Below, piece by piece: positions 16,777-24,881 of a stretch of DNA of 64,000 nt (positions are counted from its first letter, which is position 1; the number at the start of each line of letters is the position of its first letter). This stretch comes from Ignavibacteria bacterium. GTDB taxonomy: Bacteria; Bacteroidota; Ignavibacteria; Tepidaquicellales; Tepidaquicellaceae. The DNA lies in NCBI GenBank assembly GCA_016709315.1, contig JADJMZ010000001.1, positions 868,001 through 932,000 on the forward strand, given 5' to 3'. The position numbers and the translations under genes are program-made. The notes beneath the pieces were generated by a model that did no database searches, had not been told where the DNA came from, and was given only the letters and a program-made list of their open reading frames with translations.

Positions 16777-19335
16777 ATGAAAAAAATATTTTTTATTACA
16801 ATATTTATAATCGCTGTAATTTATATTTATTACAGATTAAGCGGAAATGAATTAAATAATTACAGAAGCATATCTGAATTTAAAAAAGGATCTGTACCTG
16901 CTGAAGAATGGTTTGAATCGCAGAGAGCATTTCCTTTTAATGAAATTCCAAATGAAGAATATATAAAATCAGTTGAGTATGTAAAAAAGAATTTTACTCT
17001 AAATCCAAAAGATAATTCTTCTGCATGGACGCTTTCCGGACCCAAAAACATTGAAGGCAGAATCACAACAATTGCAATACATCCGTTAAATCCTCACATT
17101 GTATATACCGGAACTGCAAACGGCGGAGTCTGGAAATCAACTGACTTTTGTCAAAGCTGGATTAGTGTTTTTGATGATCAGATAACTTCATCTGTCGGCT
17201 CAATCGCTATTGATCCTTTAAATCCGGAAATTATATATTGCGGGACAGGGGAAGCAAATTCATTAAGAAGTTATTATGCGGGAACAGGAATATACAAATC
17301 CACTAACGGAGGCGCTTCGTGGATAAAGGCAGGTCTTGACAGTTCATACAGCATTGGAAACATAGCGATAAATCCTGTTAATCCATTGATACTGTATGCG
17401 GCAGCGGGCGGTTGGACAAGAAGAAAAAACAATGATAGGGGAATTTACAAATCCACGGACGGAGGATCAAGCTGGTCACGAAAATTATTCATAGCTGATT
17501 CAGTTGCTGCTATTGATGTAGCAATTGATCAGTCCAATCCTACAAAATTAATTGCAGCAATGTGGGAAAGACAGAGACGGGAAGATTATATAAAATATGG
17601 AGGTCCGAAATCCGGATTATTTGTTTCGACAGATTCAGGTGAGAGCTGGACACAGGCAGGAGGCGGATTCCCTGTAAACGATAATACACTAGGAAGAATC
17701 TCCATAGATATTTCAAAATCAAATTCACAGATAATTTACGCACTCACTGCTGCAACAAGCGGAGTTACAAAAGGATTATACAGATCCACTAATGGAGGTT
17801 CTAACTGGACGAATGTAAATGCATCTGCAGCCGCTTCATCTAATTACGCATGGTTCAACAGAGTCTGCAAAATAAATCCTGAAAATCCAAATGTCCTTTT
17901 TTGCGGAGGACTTGATATGGAATATTCCAATAACGGAGGAGTAACATTATCTTCAATTAACAATTCGCATGTTGATCAGCATGCTGTTGCATTTGCCGCA
18001 TCGAACCCGAATTATATTGTTACAGGAAATGACGGAGGGATAGATTATACTACAAACGGCGGGAGTTCATGGTCTGCCAGCACAACACTTCCCGTTACGC
18101 AATTTTACGCCGGTGATATTGATTATACAAACCCGAATATAATTTTCGGAGGAACTCAGGATAACGGAACTGTAAGGACTACGGGAGATATTTCAACATG
18201 GAATTCAATATATGGCGGCGACGGATTTTACTGTCTTTCCGATTACTCAAACCCGATGAATGTTTATGCTTCATCTCAGAATGGCAGTTTAGGAAGATCA
18301 ACAGACGGCGGGAACTCTTTCTCCGGCGCTACATCCGGACTTGACCTGCAATATACAAACTGGATGACACCGTTTGTAATGGATAAAAATAATCCGGAAA
18401 TCCTTTACTGCGGAACCTATAAAATATTTAAAACTACAAACAGAATGCAGTCCTGGACTGCGATCAGTCCGGATCTTGCCAATGCTCACATAAGAAATCT
18501 CGGAACAATTACGACCGTAGATGTCTCAAAATCAAATCCTGATGTGATATACTGCGGTACAGATGATGCTAATGTTTGGGTAACAACAAACGGAGGATCA
18601 AACTGGAATAAGATCAACAGCGGTTTACCTTACAGATGGGTTACAAGAGTTACAATTCATCCGGATTCCGCTAATGTTTGTTATGTAACTTTGTCAGGAT
18701 ATAAAGTAGATTCCACAGGGTCTCATATTTTCAGGACAACAAACTACGGAGCTAACTGGACATCAATAAAAGGTAATTTACCTGATGCTCCTGTAAATGA
18801 CGTGTTATTGGATCCTTTAAATACAAACACGCTTTATATAGCAACGGATATTACAGTTATGGTTACAACAAATCTCGGAGCTCAATGGAATATATTAGCA
18901 ACAGGAATACCTTCAAATGTACCATGTCACGATATCACTATTCATGCACCTACAAGGACGATGGTTGTATGGACACACGGAAGAAGTTCATTTAAAATAA
19001 ATCTTCCCCCTGTTACCGGCATACAAAACAGCATTGAGCAGAAAATATCAGACTTCAGATTATTACAAAATTATCCTAACCCGTTTAATCCGGTTACGAA
19101 TTTAGAATTTGGAATATCCAAATTGGGATTTGTGTCATTGAAGGTTTATGATTTATTAGGAAAGGAAGTAGCTGTATTATTCAATGAAAAACTTTCCCCC
19201 GGAATTTACAAAGCGACTTTCAACGGAAGTAACTTTGCAAGCGGAGTTTATTTTTACAGACTTATGGTGAGCTCTTCGAATCCAATGGAAGCAGGAGAGT
19301 TCACAGATGTTAAGCGAATGGTTCTGGTGAAGTGA
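16777..19335 (+). CDS. Large secreted Asp-box propeller protein with T9SS sorting domain
   Basis: The 852-residue protein starts with a hydrophobic export segment (about 3-20), then a propeptide-like stretch (SEFKKGSVPAEEWFESQRAF), then many Asp-box turns (GVWKSTDFCQSW, GIYKSTNGGASW, GIYKSTDGGSSW, GLFVSTDSGESW, GLYRSTNGGSNW, GRSTDGGNSF) interleaved with NPxxPxxxYxG strands such as HPLNPHIVYTGTANG. Two seven-bladed sortilin/VPS10-like or BNR propellers are likely. The C-terminus is a T9SS type A domain (LLQNYPNPFNPVTNL, VYDLLGKEVAVLFN, KRMVLVK). Surface-exposed or secreted; adhesion, protein binding or glycan binding are all possible and no catalytic site can be claimed. It follows the hydrolase gene by 58 bases. 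Confidence 0.85.
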   Translation: MKKIFFITIFIIAVIYIYYRLSGNELNNYRSISEFKKGSVPAEEWFESQRAFPFNEIPNEEYIKSVEYVKKNFTLNPKDNSSAWTLSGPKNIEGRITTIAIHPLNPHIVYTGTANGGVWKSTDFCQSWISVFDDQITSSVGSIAIDPLNPEIIYCGTGEANSLRSYYAGTGIYKSTNGGASWIKAGLDSSYSIGNIAINPVNPLILYAAAGGWTRRKNNDRGIYKSTDGGSSWSRKLFIADSVAAIDVAIDQSNPTKLIAAMWERQRREDYIKYGGPKSGLFVSTDSGESWTQAGGGFPVNDNTLGRISIDISKSNSQIIYALTAATSGVTKGLYRSTNGGSNWTNVNASAAASSNYAWFNRVCKINPENPNVLFCGGLDMEYSNNGGVTLSSINNSHVDQHAVAFAASNPNYIVTGNDGGIDYTTNGGSSWSASTTLPVTQFYAGDIDYTNPNIIFGGTQDNGTVRTTGDISTWNSIYGGDGFYCLSDYSNPMNVYASSQNGSLGRSTDGGNSFSGATSGLDLQYTNWMTPFVMDKNNPEILYCGTYKIFKTTNRMQSWTAISPDLANAHIRNLGTITTVDVSKSNPDVIYCGTDDANVWVTTNGGSNWNKINSGLPYRWVTRVTIHPDSANVCYVTLSGYKVDSTGSHIFRTTNYGANWTSIKGNLPDAPVNDVLLDPLNTNTLYIATDITVMVTTNLGAQWNILATGIPSNVPCHDITIHAPTRTMVVWTHGRSSFKINLPPVTGIQNSIEQKISDFRLLQNYPNPFNPVTNLEFGISKLGFVSLKVYDLLGKEVAVLFNEKLSPGIYKATFNGSNFASGVYFYRLMVSSSNPMEAGEFTDVKRMVLVK

Positions 19336-19381
19336 TATTTATCAAAACGGGCAGAATTTAAAAATCACCGGATTTTTATTT

Positions 19382-19582
19382 TTAAAATGTATCCTGAGCA
19401 CCGTCGCCCTCTTTCTTTGTAAACTCACCGAGATCCCTGCCTTCGGTCTCGACGAACTTTTTGATCACATCAATATTCTCAAGTATCAGTTTCGCTTTTG
19501 CAAGTCCGAATGAAAAGGAAAACTTGCTTTCGGGATTGAGGTTCAGTGTTTTGTTTCCTTTGTACTCCTGTATTTCAGCCAT
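19382..19582 (-). CDS. Small conserved-looking cytoplasmic protein, unknown
   Basis: The 66-residue product (MAEIQEYKGNKTLNLNPESK at the start) has a beta-like N-terminal part, FSFSFGLAKAKLILENIDVI in the middle and an acidic end. It has no signal, membrane helix or known motif. The start lies only 6 bases after the stop of the upstream 270-residue gene, so the two are probably co-transcribed. No family is recognised. Protein-like composition supports a real gene. Confidence 0.55.
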   Translation of the reverse strand: MAEIQEYKGNKTLNLNPESKFSFSFGLAKAKLILENIDVIKKFVETEGRDLGEFTKKEGDGAQDTF

Positions 19583-19588
19583 GATATT

Positions 19589-20401
19589 TTAATTTGTTAA
19601 TTTACTGTATTTATAATTTATGGGATCTGAAATGTATTTGTAATTTTCATAAACTATTCTTTTCAGATCCTCTTTTATTTTTTTCTTATCTTTGCATTTG
19701 TAATGACTGTCAAAAAACTTCCAGCCCTCGCTTTCCTGTCCGAGAATTTTCTTTTGTGTAATATACGCTTCGTAATAAACCTGTATCTGACTTTCTTCCG
19801 AACATACATCTGTTTCAGATTCGTATCCTTCAATCTGTTCGAGTATGTCTCTTTCGTTCAAATCAAGACTCTTTAAAACTTTGCTTTCGGACGGATCAGT
19901 TTCCAGGATCATTTTACCGTCTTCATACTTTAATGAATATGCATAACCTGCTCCGAGATAATTCGGACTTAATCTTACTTCACTTTCTATTTTCGGTTGT
20001 TCGTCAATGCCGTTAACAAGCTGCGCATTGTGAATCTCAAACGGCTCAATATGTTTTTTACTCAGATCAAAAATAAGGAACATATTATAATCATACATTG
20101 TAGCGCCTGTACTGAGGTCAAGTATAAGTTCTCTGCTTCCGTCAGCGTTCAGATCAATAACCGTATCACTGTTATAATGTGTATAAAAACTGTCGGCATA
20201 GAATACGGAATTGTTATACCTGTCAAATATCTCCGCACTTCCGGTAAAAAAAGAATTATCATTATATGTTAAAAATATCCTGTAACTATCTGCGGTAATT
20301 TCTTTTTCAATAATGTGATCCTGAGCATAAACACACTCAATGCTGATAACAAATATCTGAAAGAAGCTTAAAAAACAAACAACCTTATTCTTCATCAGCA
20401 T
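19589..20401 (-). CDS. Exported protein of unknown function
   Basis: The 270-residue product has a signal peptide (hydrophobic about 6-22, ending ECVYAQ). The mature part begins DHIIEKEITADSYRIFLTYN and includes DLNADGSRELILDLSTGAT, a short Asp-rich loop like those in FG-GAP/VCBS calcium-binding blades, then a helical charged C-terminal half with YYEAYITQKKILGQESEGW. No family is recognised with confidence. It faces the same way as the 66-residue gene just downstream. The deoC-side minisatellite lies about 30 bases upstream of its start, so its promoter may overlap or lie beyond the repeats. Confidence 0.6.
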   Translation of the reverse strand: MLMKNKVVCFLSFFQIFVISIECVYAQDHIIEKEITADSYRIFLTYNDNSFFTGSAEIFDRYNNSVFYADSFYTHYNSDTVIDLNADGSRELILDLSTGATMYDYNMFLIFDLSKKHIEPFEIHNAQLVNGIDEQPKIESEVRLSPNYLGAGYAYSLKYEDGKMILETDPSESKVLKSLDLNERDILEQIEGYESETDVCSEESQIQVYYEAYITQKKILGQESEGWKFFDSHYKCKDKKKIKEDLKRIVYENYKYISDPINYKYSKLTN

Positions 20402-20429
20402 TTATAACTTAATTTAAAATTACACTTAA

Positions 20430-20528
20430 CTCCACACACTCCACACACTCTATACACTCCACACACTCTATACACTCCACACACTCTATCCACACACTCT
20501 ATACACTCCACACACTCTATACACTCAA
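20430..20528. repeat. Minisatellite of ~18-bp units abutting the deoC stop codon
   Basis: The block is built from CACACTCTATACACTCCA-like units, several copies of about 18 bases with shorter variants (CACACTCCA, CACACTCTATC). It fills the whole gap between deoC and the exported-protein gene and runs up to and across the deoC stop (TGA on the minus strand at 20527-20525). There are no unique spacers, so it is not CRISPR. Slippage-type expansion is the likely origin. Confidence 0.85.
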
Positions 20529-21475
20529 TCCAGAGTATAATAATCCGCTCCCTGATAAAATCCGGTTCTCTGTTTGTCAATCTGCATCAGTATATCATTC
20601 AGCACTGAACTTGCTCCGAGCCTGAAAAGATCTGGCGTTAGCCATTCGTCTCCCAGTGTTTCCTTTACCAAAACCAAATATGCAATAGCGTCTTTCGCAG
20701 TCTTGATTCCTCCTGCAGGTTTCATTCCGATCCTGACACCTGTCTCATTATAAAAATCTCTTATAGCTTCAAGCATTACAAGAGTCACGGGCAATGTAGC
20801 AGCCGGCTGAACTTTCCCTGTAGAAGTTTTAATAAAATCCCCGCCCGCCATCATGCCGATAAAACTTGCCTTGCGGACATTATCGTAAGTTTCGAGTTCG
20901 CCCGTTTCCAGAATTACCTTAAGATGAACATCACGCTTCACATTATGTTTATTGCTGTATTCTATTGATGAATTAACGCAGCATTCCTTAATTTGTCTTA
21001 TCTCGTCAAAGACAAATTCATAATCTCCTGACAGAAATTCTCCCCGGGAAATAACCATATCAATTTCATCCGCTCCGTCCGCAACGCACCTTTTCACGTC
21101 TTCAAGCTTTAACTTTAACGGATACTGACCAGACGGAAAGGCAGTTGCAACTGATGCAATGTGAACTCCGGAATCCCTTATAGCTTCTTTTGAAAATTTT
21201 ATCATGTTCGGATAAACACAAACTGCAGCAACATGAGGAATAGAATCGTCACCCGGCTTTGGATAGATCGCCTTCTGACACATTGCGTGAACTTTCCCTT
21301 CTGAATCTTTTCCTTCAAGTGTTGTCAGATCAATCATTGAAATAGCAGTCTTTAACGCCTGCATCTTGCTTTCTGTCTTAATACTTCTCGAAGCCAGCAT
21401 TCCTGCTCTTTCCTTTGCGCCGATCTCATCAACTGAAAGATTGAAGTTATTAAGAAAATTTTTGGAGTAATTCAT
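20525..21475 (-). CDS. deoC: Deoxyribose-phosphate aldolase
   Basis: The 316-residue enzyme cleaves 2-deoxyribose-5-phosphate to glyceraldehyde-3-phosphate and acetaldehyde in deoxynucleoside catabolism. The class I active site is visible: Asp in GADEIDMVISRG (about D139), the Schiff-base Lys in GGDFIKTSTGK (about K216) and the proton-relay Lys in IGMKPAGGIKT (about K252). The length and N-terminal extension fit the longer, eukaryote-like DERA group rather than the ~250-residue E. coli type. The protein ends GADYYTLD and its stop codon is the edge of a minisatellite. A decayed toxin stub ends 52 bases upstream of its start. No other deo gene is nearby. Confidence 0.95.
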   Translation of the reverse strand: MNYSKNFLNNFNLSVDEIGAKERAGMLASRSIKTESKMQALKTAISMIDLTTLEGKDSEGKVHAMCQKAIYPKPGDDSIPHVAAVCVYPNMIKFSKEAIRDSGVHIASVATAFPSGQYPLKLKLEDVKRCVADGADEIDMVISRGEFLSGDYEFVFDEIRQIKECCVNSSIEYSNKHNVKRDVHLKVILETGELETYDNVRKASFIGMMAGGDFIKTSTGKVQPAATLPVTLVMLEAIRDFYNETGVRIGMKPAGGIKTAKDAIAYLVLVKETLGDEWLTPDLFRLGASSVLNDILMQIDKQRTGFYQGADYYTLD

Positions 21476-21527
21476 AATTTATGAAAATGCTTTTGTAATT
21501 TTTTTTCGTTTGAAGTTAAATATGCTT

Positions 21528-21641
21528 TTATATTTTCTTTGTGGTTCCGCCTGCTAAATAAAAAGTGTCCGAAATTTCCCTGATTTCTGATAACTTTTTC
21601 AGAACATCGAGTTGCTCATCTCTGATTGTTTCGTGAAACAT
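21528..21641 (-). pseudogene. Remnant of an AbiEii-like nucleotidyltransferase toxin (N-terminal 37 codons)
   Basis: On the minus strand an ATG at 21641, inside the DUF6922 frame but one frame over, opens MFHETIRDEQLDVLKKLSEI, then REISDTFYLAGGTTKKI and a TAA at 21530-21528. FYLAGGTALAL is the usual first strand and Gly-Gly-Thr of AbiEii/MenT-type nucleotidyltransferase toxins. The match stops right after LAGGT, and only 52 bases remain before deoC, so the rest of the toxin (normally ~200-300 residues) is gone. The 43-base overlap with the upstream gene is consistent with a former toxin-antitoxin operon. Confidence 0.65.
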
Positions 21642-21913
21642 AAAATTTCATTCTTATTAATTCCGTAATGTAAAGACCAGTAATTTGCAGTCCTGCGGTC
21701 AATTATTCTTGAACTTTTAACAGCATCTGTAATATCATTTTCTGAAAAGTTTTTGAGCATCCAGCTTACATGTTCAGTCATTCCGTACTGCAGTATTCTT
21801 TCAATAACATATTTTTTATGACTATCAAAATCTGATTTATCAATTTTATCAATGTCTATTTCCCAGAATACCGGCGAAAGCAAATCCTTTTCTTCCTGAG
21901 TAAGTGTTCTCAT
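21599..21913 (-). CDS. DUF6922-like protein, orphan antitoxin
   Basis: The 104-residue protein reads SPVFWEIDIDKIDKSDFDSH then KKYVIERILQYGMTEHVSWM, DAVKSSRIIDRRTANYWSLH and YGINKNEILCFTK. This is the pattern of the DUF6922 helical proteins that are usually encoded directly before AbiEii-type nucleotidyltransferases and act, or are thought to act, as the antitoxin. Here the downstream toxin frame survives only as a 37-codon stub overlapping this gene by 43 bases. The C-terminal residues QSEMSNSMF lie in the overlap. It may therefore be a relic on its way out, or a retained anti-addiction gene. It lies 93 bases beyond the end of glgB (upstream on the same strand), so it may be read through from there. 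Confidence 0.65.
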   Translation of the reverse strand: MRTLTQEEKDLLSPVFWEIDIDKIDKSDFDSHKKYVIERILQYGMTEHVSWMLKNFSENDITDAVKSSRIIDRRTANYWSLHYGINKNEILCFTKQSEMSNSMF

Positions 21914-22006
21914 TTTATTACTTTATTAGTATATAAAAATGCAAATTCATTCAACAGCAATAAAATAATGCTTTTACAGCTATACTTAAAGGACTTTAAT
22001 ACTTTG

Positions 22007-24709
22007 TCAGAACTTCTTTAAACTGTTTACTATCTCTTTTATCTTCATCTCCATTTCATCTTCGGTAAGTTCAATTTTTTTAACGGGATTTATAATAACA
22101 GTTTCTGCCTCTGAATCTGGTTTAACATTAGTTTCTTCTTCCATATTAATCTGATCGGAAATTATATCTTCAGCTTCTGTCTTCAGATTTTCTTCCGCTG
22201 ACATTTCAGAGTTTTCCGAATTGTCAGTTTTTGATTTTTTATCATCCTCACTTAATATTAACTCTGTTTCAGATTCAATCTTTTCAATTACTGATTCAGA
22301 TTCATTTGATGATTCGGAAATTTCTGATCCGGGTGTTTGATCTGCATCTTTATCTTCAGTATCTGATTCATTAATTTCTTTTAGTAAAACTGTTACTTCT
22401 TTGTTTTCGGAAATTTCTGCCGTAAATTTATACACATTCACAGCTAATGGCGGTAAAGTTACTCTGATAGAATTCTGAAATTCAAATCTCGGAATGTCAT
22501 CAGATCGAATTCCGCCGAGATTCCCGATACCGCTGCCGCCGAATTCTTTTGCGTTGCTGTTAAGTATTTCTTTGTAAAATCCTTTTTCCGGCACGCCGAA
22601 CATATAATTCTCTCTCGTTACAGGTGTCATGTTAAATGTAAAGAGAAGCTTTTCTTTTTTATCTGAACTATATCTGACAAACCCGATCACACTGTTATCC
22701 GAATCAGAAAAATCCAGCCACTGAAATCCTCTGCTGTCAAAATCAACTTCATGCATTGCAGGATAATCTTTGTAAATTCTGTTAAGCTCACGGAAGTAAT
22801 CGTGGAATTTTCTGTTCAGGTCATTATCCAGAACTTCCCATTCAAGAGAACTTTCTGAATTCCATTCACCATACTGAGCAATATCATTTCCCATGAAATT
22901 AAGTTTCTTACCCGGATGACTGAACATAAATCCGAACAGCAGTCTTAAGTTTGCAAACTTCTGCCATTCAGCGCTGAATTCAGTTGACTGAGTGGCAGGC
23001 ATTTTTCCAAAAACTGATTTCTTAAGATGAACTACTTCATCATGAGACAAAGGCAAAAGAAAATTTTCATTAAAAGCATACCATATAGAAAACGTCAGCT
23101 TGCCGTGATGAAATTTTCTGAAGATCGGATCCATTGAAAAATATGCCAGTATATCGTGCATCCATCCCATGTTCCATTTCATGTCAAAGCCGAGACCTCC
23201 GAGATGAATCGCTCTTGTAACTCCCTGCCAGGAAGATGATTCTTCCGCTATCATCATTATTCCTTTATTGTTTTTATGAACGGTCTCGTTAAGCAGTTTC
23301 AGAAAAGATATAGCTTCAAGATTTTCATTTCCTCCGTAAATATTCGCTTCCCATTCTCCGTCTTCTCTGGAATAATTAAGGTAAAGCATTGATGCAACAG
23401 CATCAACCCTAAGACCGTCTATATGATATTTTTCAAACCAGAACAATGCATTCGAAATCAGAAAATTTCTTACTTCATTCCTTCCGTAATCAAATACAAA
23501 TGTTCCCCAGTCTTTATGAAATCCTTTCTTTAAATTTTTATAAGCGTATATCTGCTCGCCGTCAAATGAAGCAAGCCCGTGAGCATCTGTCGGAAAATGA
23601 GAAGGCACCCAGTCTAAGATCACGCCGATTTCGTTCCGGTGGCAATGATCAACAAAATACATAAAGTCTTCAGGAGACCCGTATCTGCTTGTCGGAGCGA
23701 AATAATTTATAACCTGATATCCCCATGAAATATCAAGGGGATGTTCCATTACGGGAAGAAGCTCGATGTGCGTGTAATTCATTTCTTTCGCATACTCTAC
23801 AAGTTCATGCGCAAGCTGTCTGTAATTTTTATAACCCCATTCGTTTGGTCTGTCAGCGCCGGAGGAATTATTTTCGTAATCCTTTTTCCATGATCCCGGA
23901 TGAACTTCATAAATTGACACAGGAGTTTTTTTGAATGCAGGATTTGCTACAGAAGATTTTTTTCTTTCTGACATCCACTGCCTGTCATTCCATTTATGTT
24001 TTTTTAGTGAAACTGCAACAGATGCATTACTCGGTCTGATCTCAGCTTTGAAAGCATAAGGATCTGATTTAAAAACTACTTCCCCTGAATTACTTTTCAC
24101 TGCATATTTATAAACAGTCCCTTCATTCAATCCCGGAATAAATAATCCCCAGTATCCTGAATTTTCTATCTTCTGCATGGGATGAGAATTCTGTTTCCAG
24201 TAATTGAATTCGCCTGATACGCTGACTGCTTTTGCATTCGGCGACCACACTGCAAAGTGAATCCCTCTGATTTTATTAATGGAGCAAAGTCTTGCCCCGA
24301 GCTTGTCATAACTTTTATAATGATTGCCTTCTCCGAGAAGATGCAGATCCAGATCGCTTAGCTGCAGCGGAAACGAGTAAGGATCATAAATCTGATTATG
24401 TTCTTTTTTCTCATTACTATAAATAATTTTGTATGGAAACAATTCATCGAATCCGTCAAGCGTTATCTGAAAGATTCCATCTTCATTCAGTTTCTGCATT
24501 TCATATTTCTTTCTGTCTCCTTTGATTTTTATGCGTGCATTCAAAGCCTGAGGAAGAAAAGCATTGATCACAACTCTCGTGCTGTCAGCCTGTAAATGCG
24601 GTCCGAGAATATCAAAAGGTCTGCTTTCACTGAAATTAATTATTTTGTGAAAAGCATTTCCCGGTATATTATTTGCGCCTGTTTGTATTTTTTCTTTATT
24701 CTTTTTCAT
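22007..24709 (-). CDS. glgB: 1,4-alpha-glucan branching enzyme with long acidic C-terminal tail
   Basis: The 900-residue GH13 enzyme introduces alpha-1,6 branches into glycogen. Domain order: an N-terminal CBM48-like module (RPFDILGPHLQ), a second CBM48 (GIHFAVWSPNAKAVSVSGEF), the catalytic barrel with WVPSHFPTDAHGLASFDGEQ, the nucleophile in GLRVDAVASMLYL, the acid/base Glu in MMIAEESSSW, and PLSHDEVVHLK, then a C-terminal beta domain ending VNVYKFTAEIS. The family is usually 630-760 residues; here about 130 extra residues follow, very rich in Glu, Asp, Ser and Thr, with a final helix (EMEMKIKEIVNSLKKF). That tail is not part of known GlgB folds and may bind a partner. No other glycogen gene is in the window. 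Confidence 0.95.
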   Translation of the reverse strand: MKKNKEKIQTGANNIPGNAFHKIINFSESRPFDILGPHLQADSTRVVINAFLPQALNARIKIKGDRKKYEMQKLNEDGIFQITLDGFDELFPYKIIYSNEKKEHNQIYDPYSFPLQLSDLDLHLLGEGNHYKSYDKLGARLCSINKIRGIHFAVWSPNAKAVSVSGEFNYWKQNSHPMQKIENSGYWGLFIPGLNEGTVYKYAVKSNSGEVVFKSDPYAFKAEIRPSNASVAVSLKKHKWNDRQWMSERKKSSVANPAFKKTPVSIYEVHPGSWKKDYENNSSGADRPNEWGYKNYRQLAHELVEYAKEMNYTHIELLPVMEHPLDISWGYQVINYFAPTSRYGSPEDFMYFVDHCHRNEIGVILDWVPSHFPTDAHGLASFDGEQIYAYKNLKKGFHKDWGTFVFDYGRNEVRNFLISNALFWFEKYHIDGLRVDAVASMLYLNYSREDGEWEANIYGGNENLEAISFLKLLNETVHKNNKGIMMIAEESSSWQGVTRAIHLGGLGFDMKWNMGWMHDILAYFSMDPIFRKFHHGKLTFSIWYAFNENFLLPLSHDEVVHLKKSVFGKMPATQSTEFSAEWQKFANLRLLFGFMFSHPGKKLNFMGNDIAQYGEWNSESSLEWEVLDNDLNRKFHDYFRELNRIYKDYPAMHEVDFDSRGFQWLDFSDSDNSVIGFVRYSSDKKEKLLFTFNMTPVTRENYMFGVPEKGFYKEILNSNAKEFGGSGIGNLGGIRSDDIPRFEFQNSIRVTLPPLAVNVYKFTAEISENKEVTVLLKEINESDTEDKDADQTPGSEISESSNESESVIEKIESETELILSEDDKKSKTDNSENSEMSAEENLKTEAEDIISDQINMEEETNVKPDSEAETVIINPVKKIELTEDEMEMKIKEIVNSLKKF

Positions 24710-24821
24710 GGTTCAAAATCATAAAAAGAATTCACAAATAAAATTCAATTTATGTTTAAATATTTCCGTATGGATAAATTTATTAATGCAGGTTTTAAGA
24801 AACTCAAGTTAAGTTCTGAAA

Positions 24822-24850
24822 TAAAAAAGTCCCGGTGTTTCCGGGACTTA
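24822..24850 (-). terminator. Terminator of the DUF4175-like gene
   Basis: A 9-bp stem (AAGTCCCGG/CCGGGACTT) with a 5-base loop is followed on the minus strand by a run of six T, about 30 bases after the stop at 24882. Confidence 0.85.
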
Positions 24851-24881
24851 TAAAATTATAATTCAATATTCTAAAAATATT

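Noticed and set aside
20430..20528. Possible CRISPR array
   Set aside because: Units follow one another without unique spacers and no cas gene is near.
20395..20580. 61-residue frame rich in Glu-Cys-Val repeats
   Set aside because: It only translates the minisatellite and the deoC end; no gene features.
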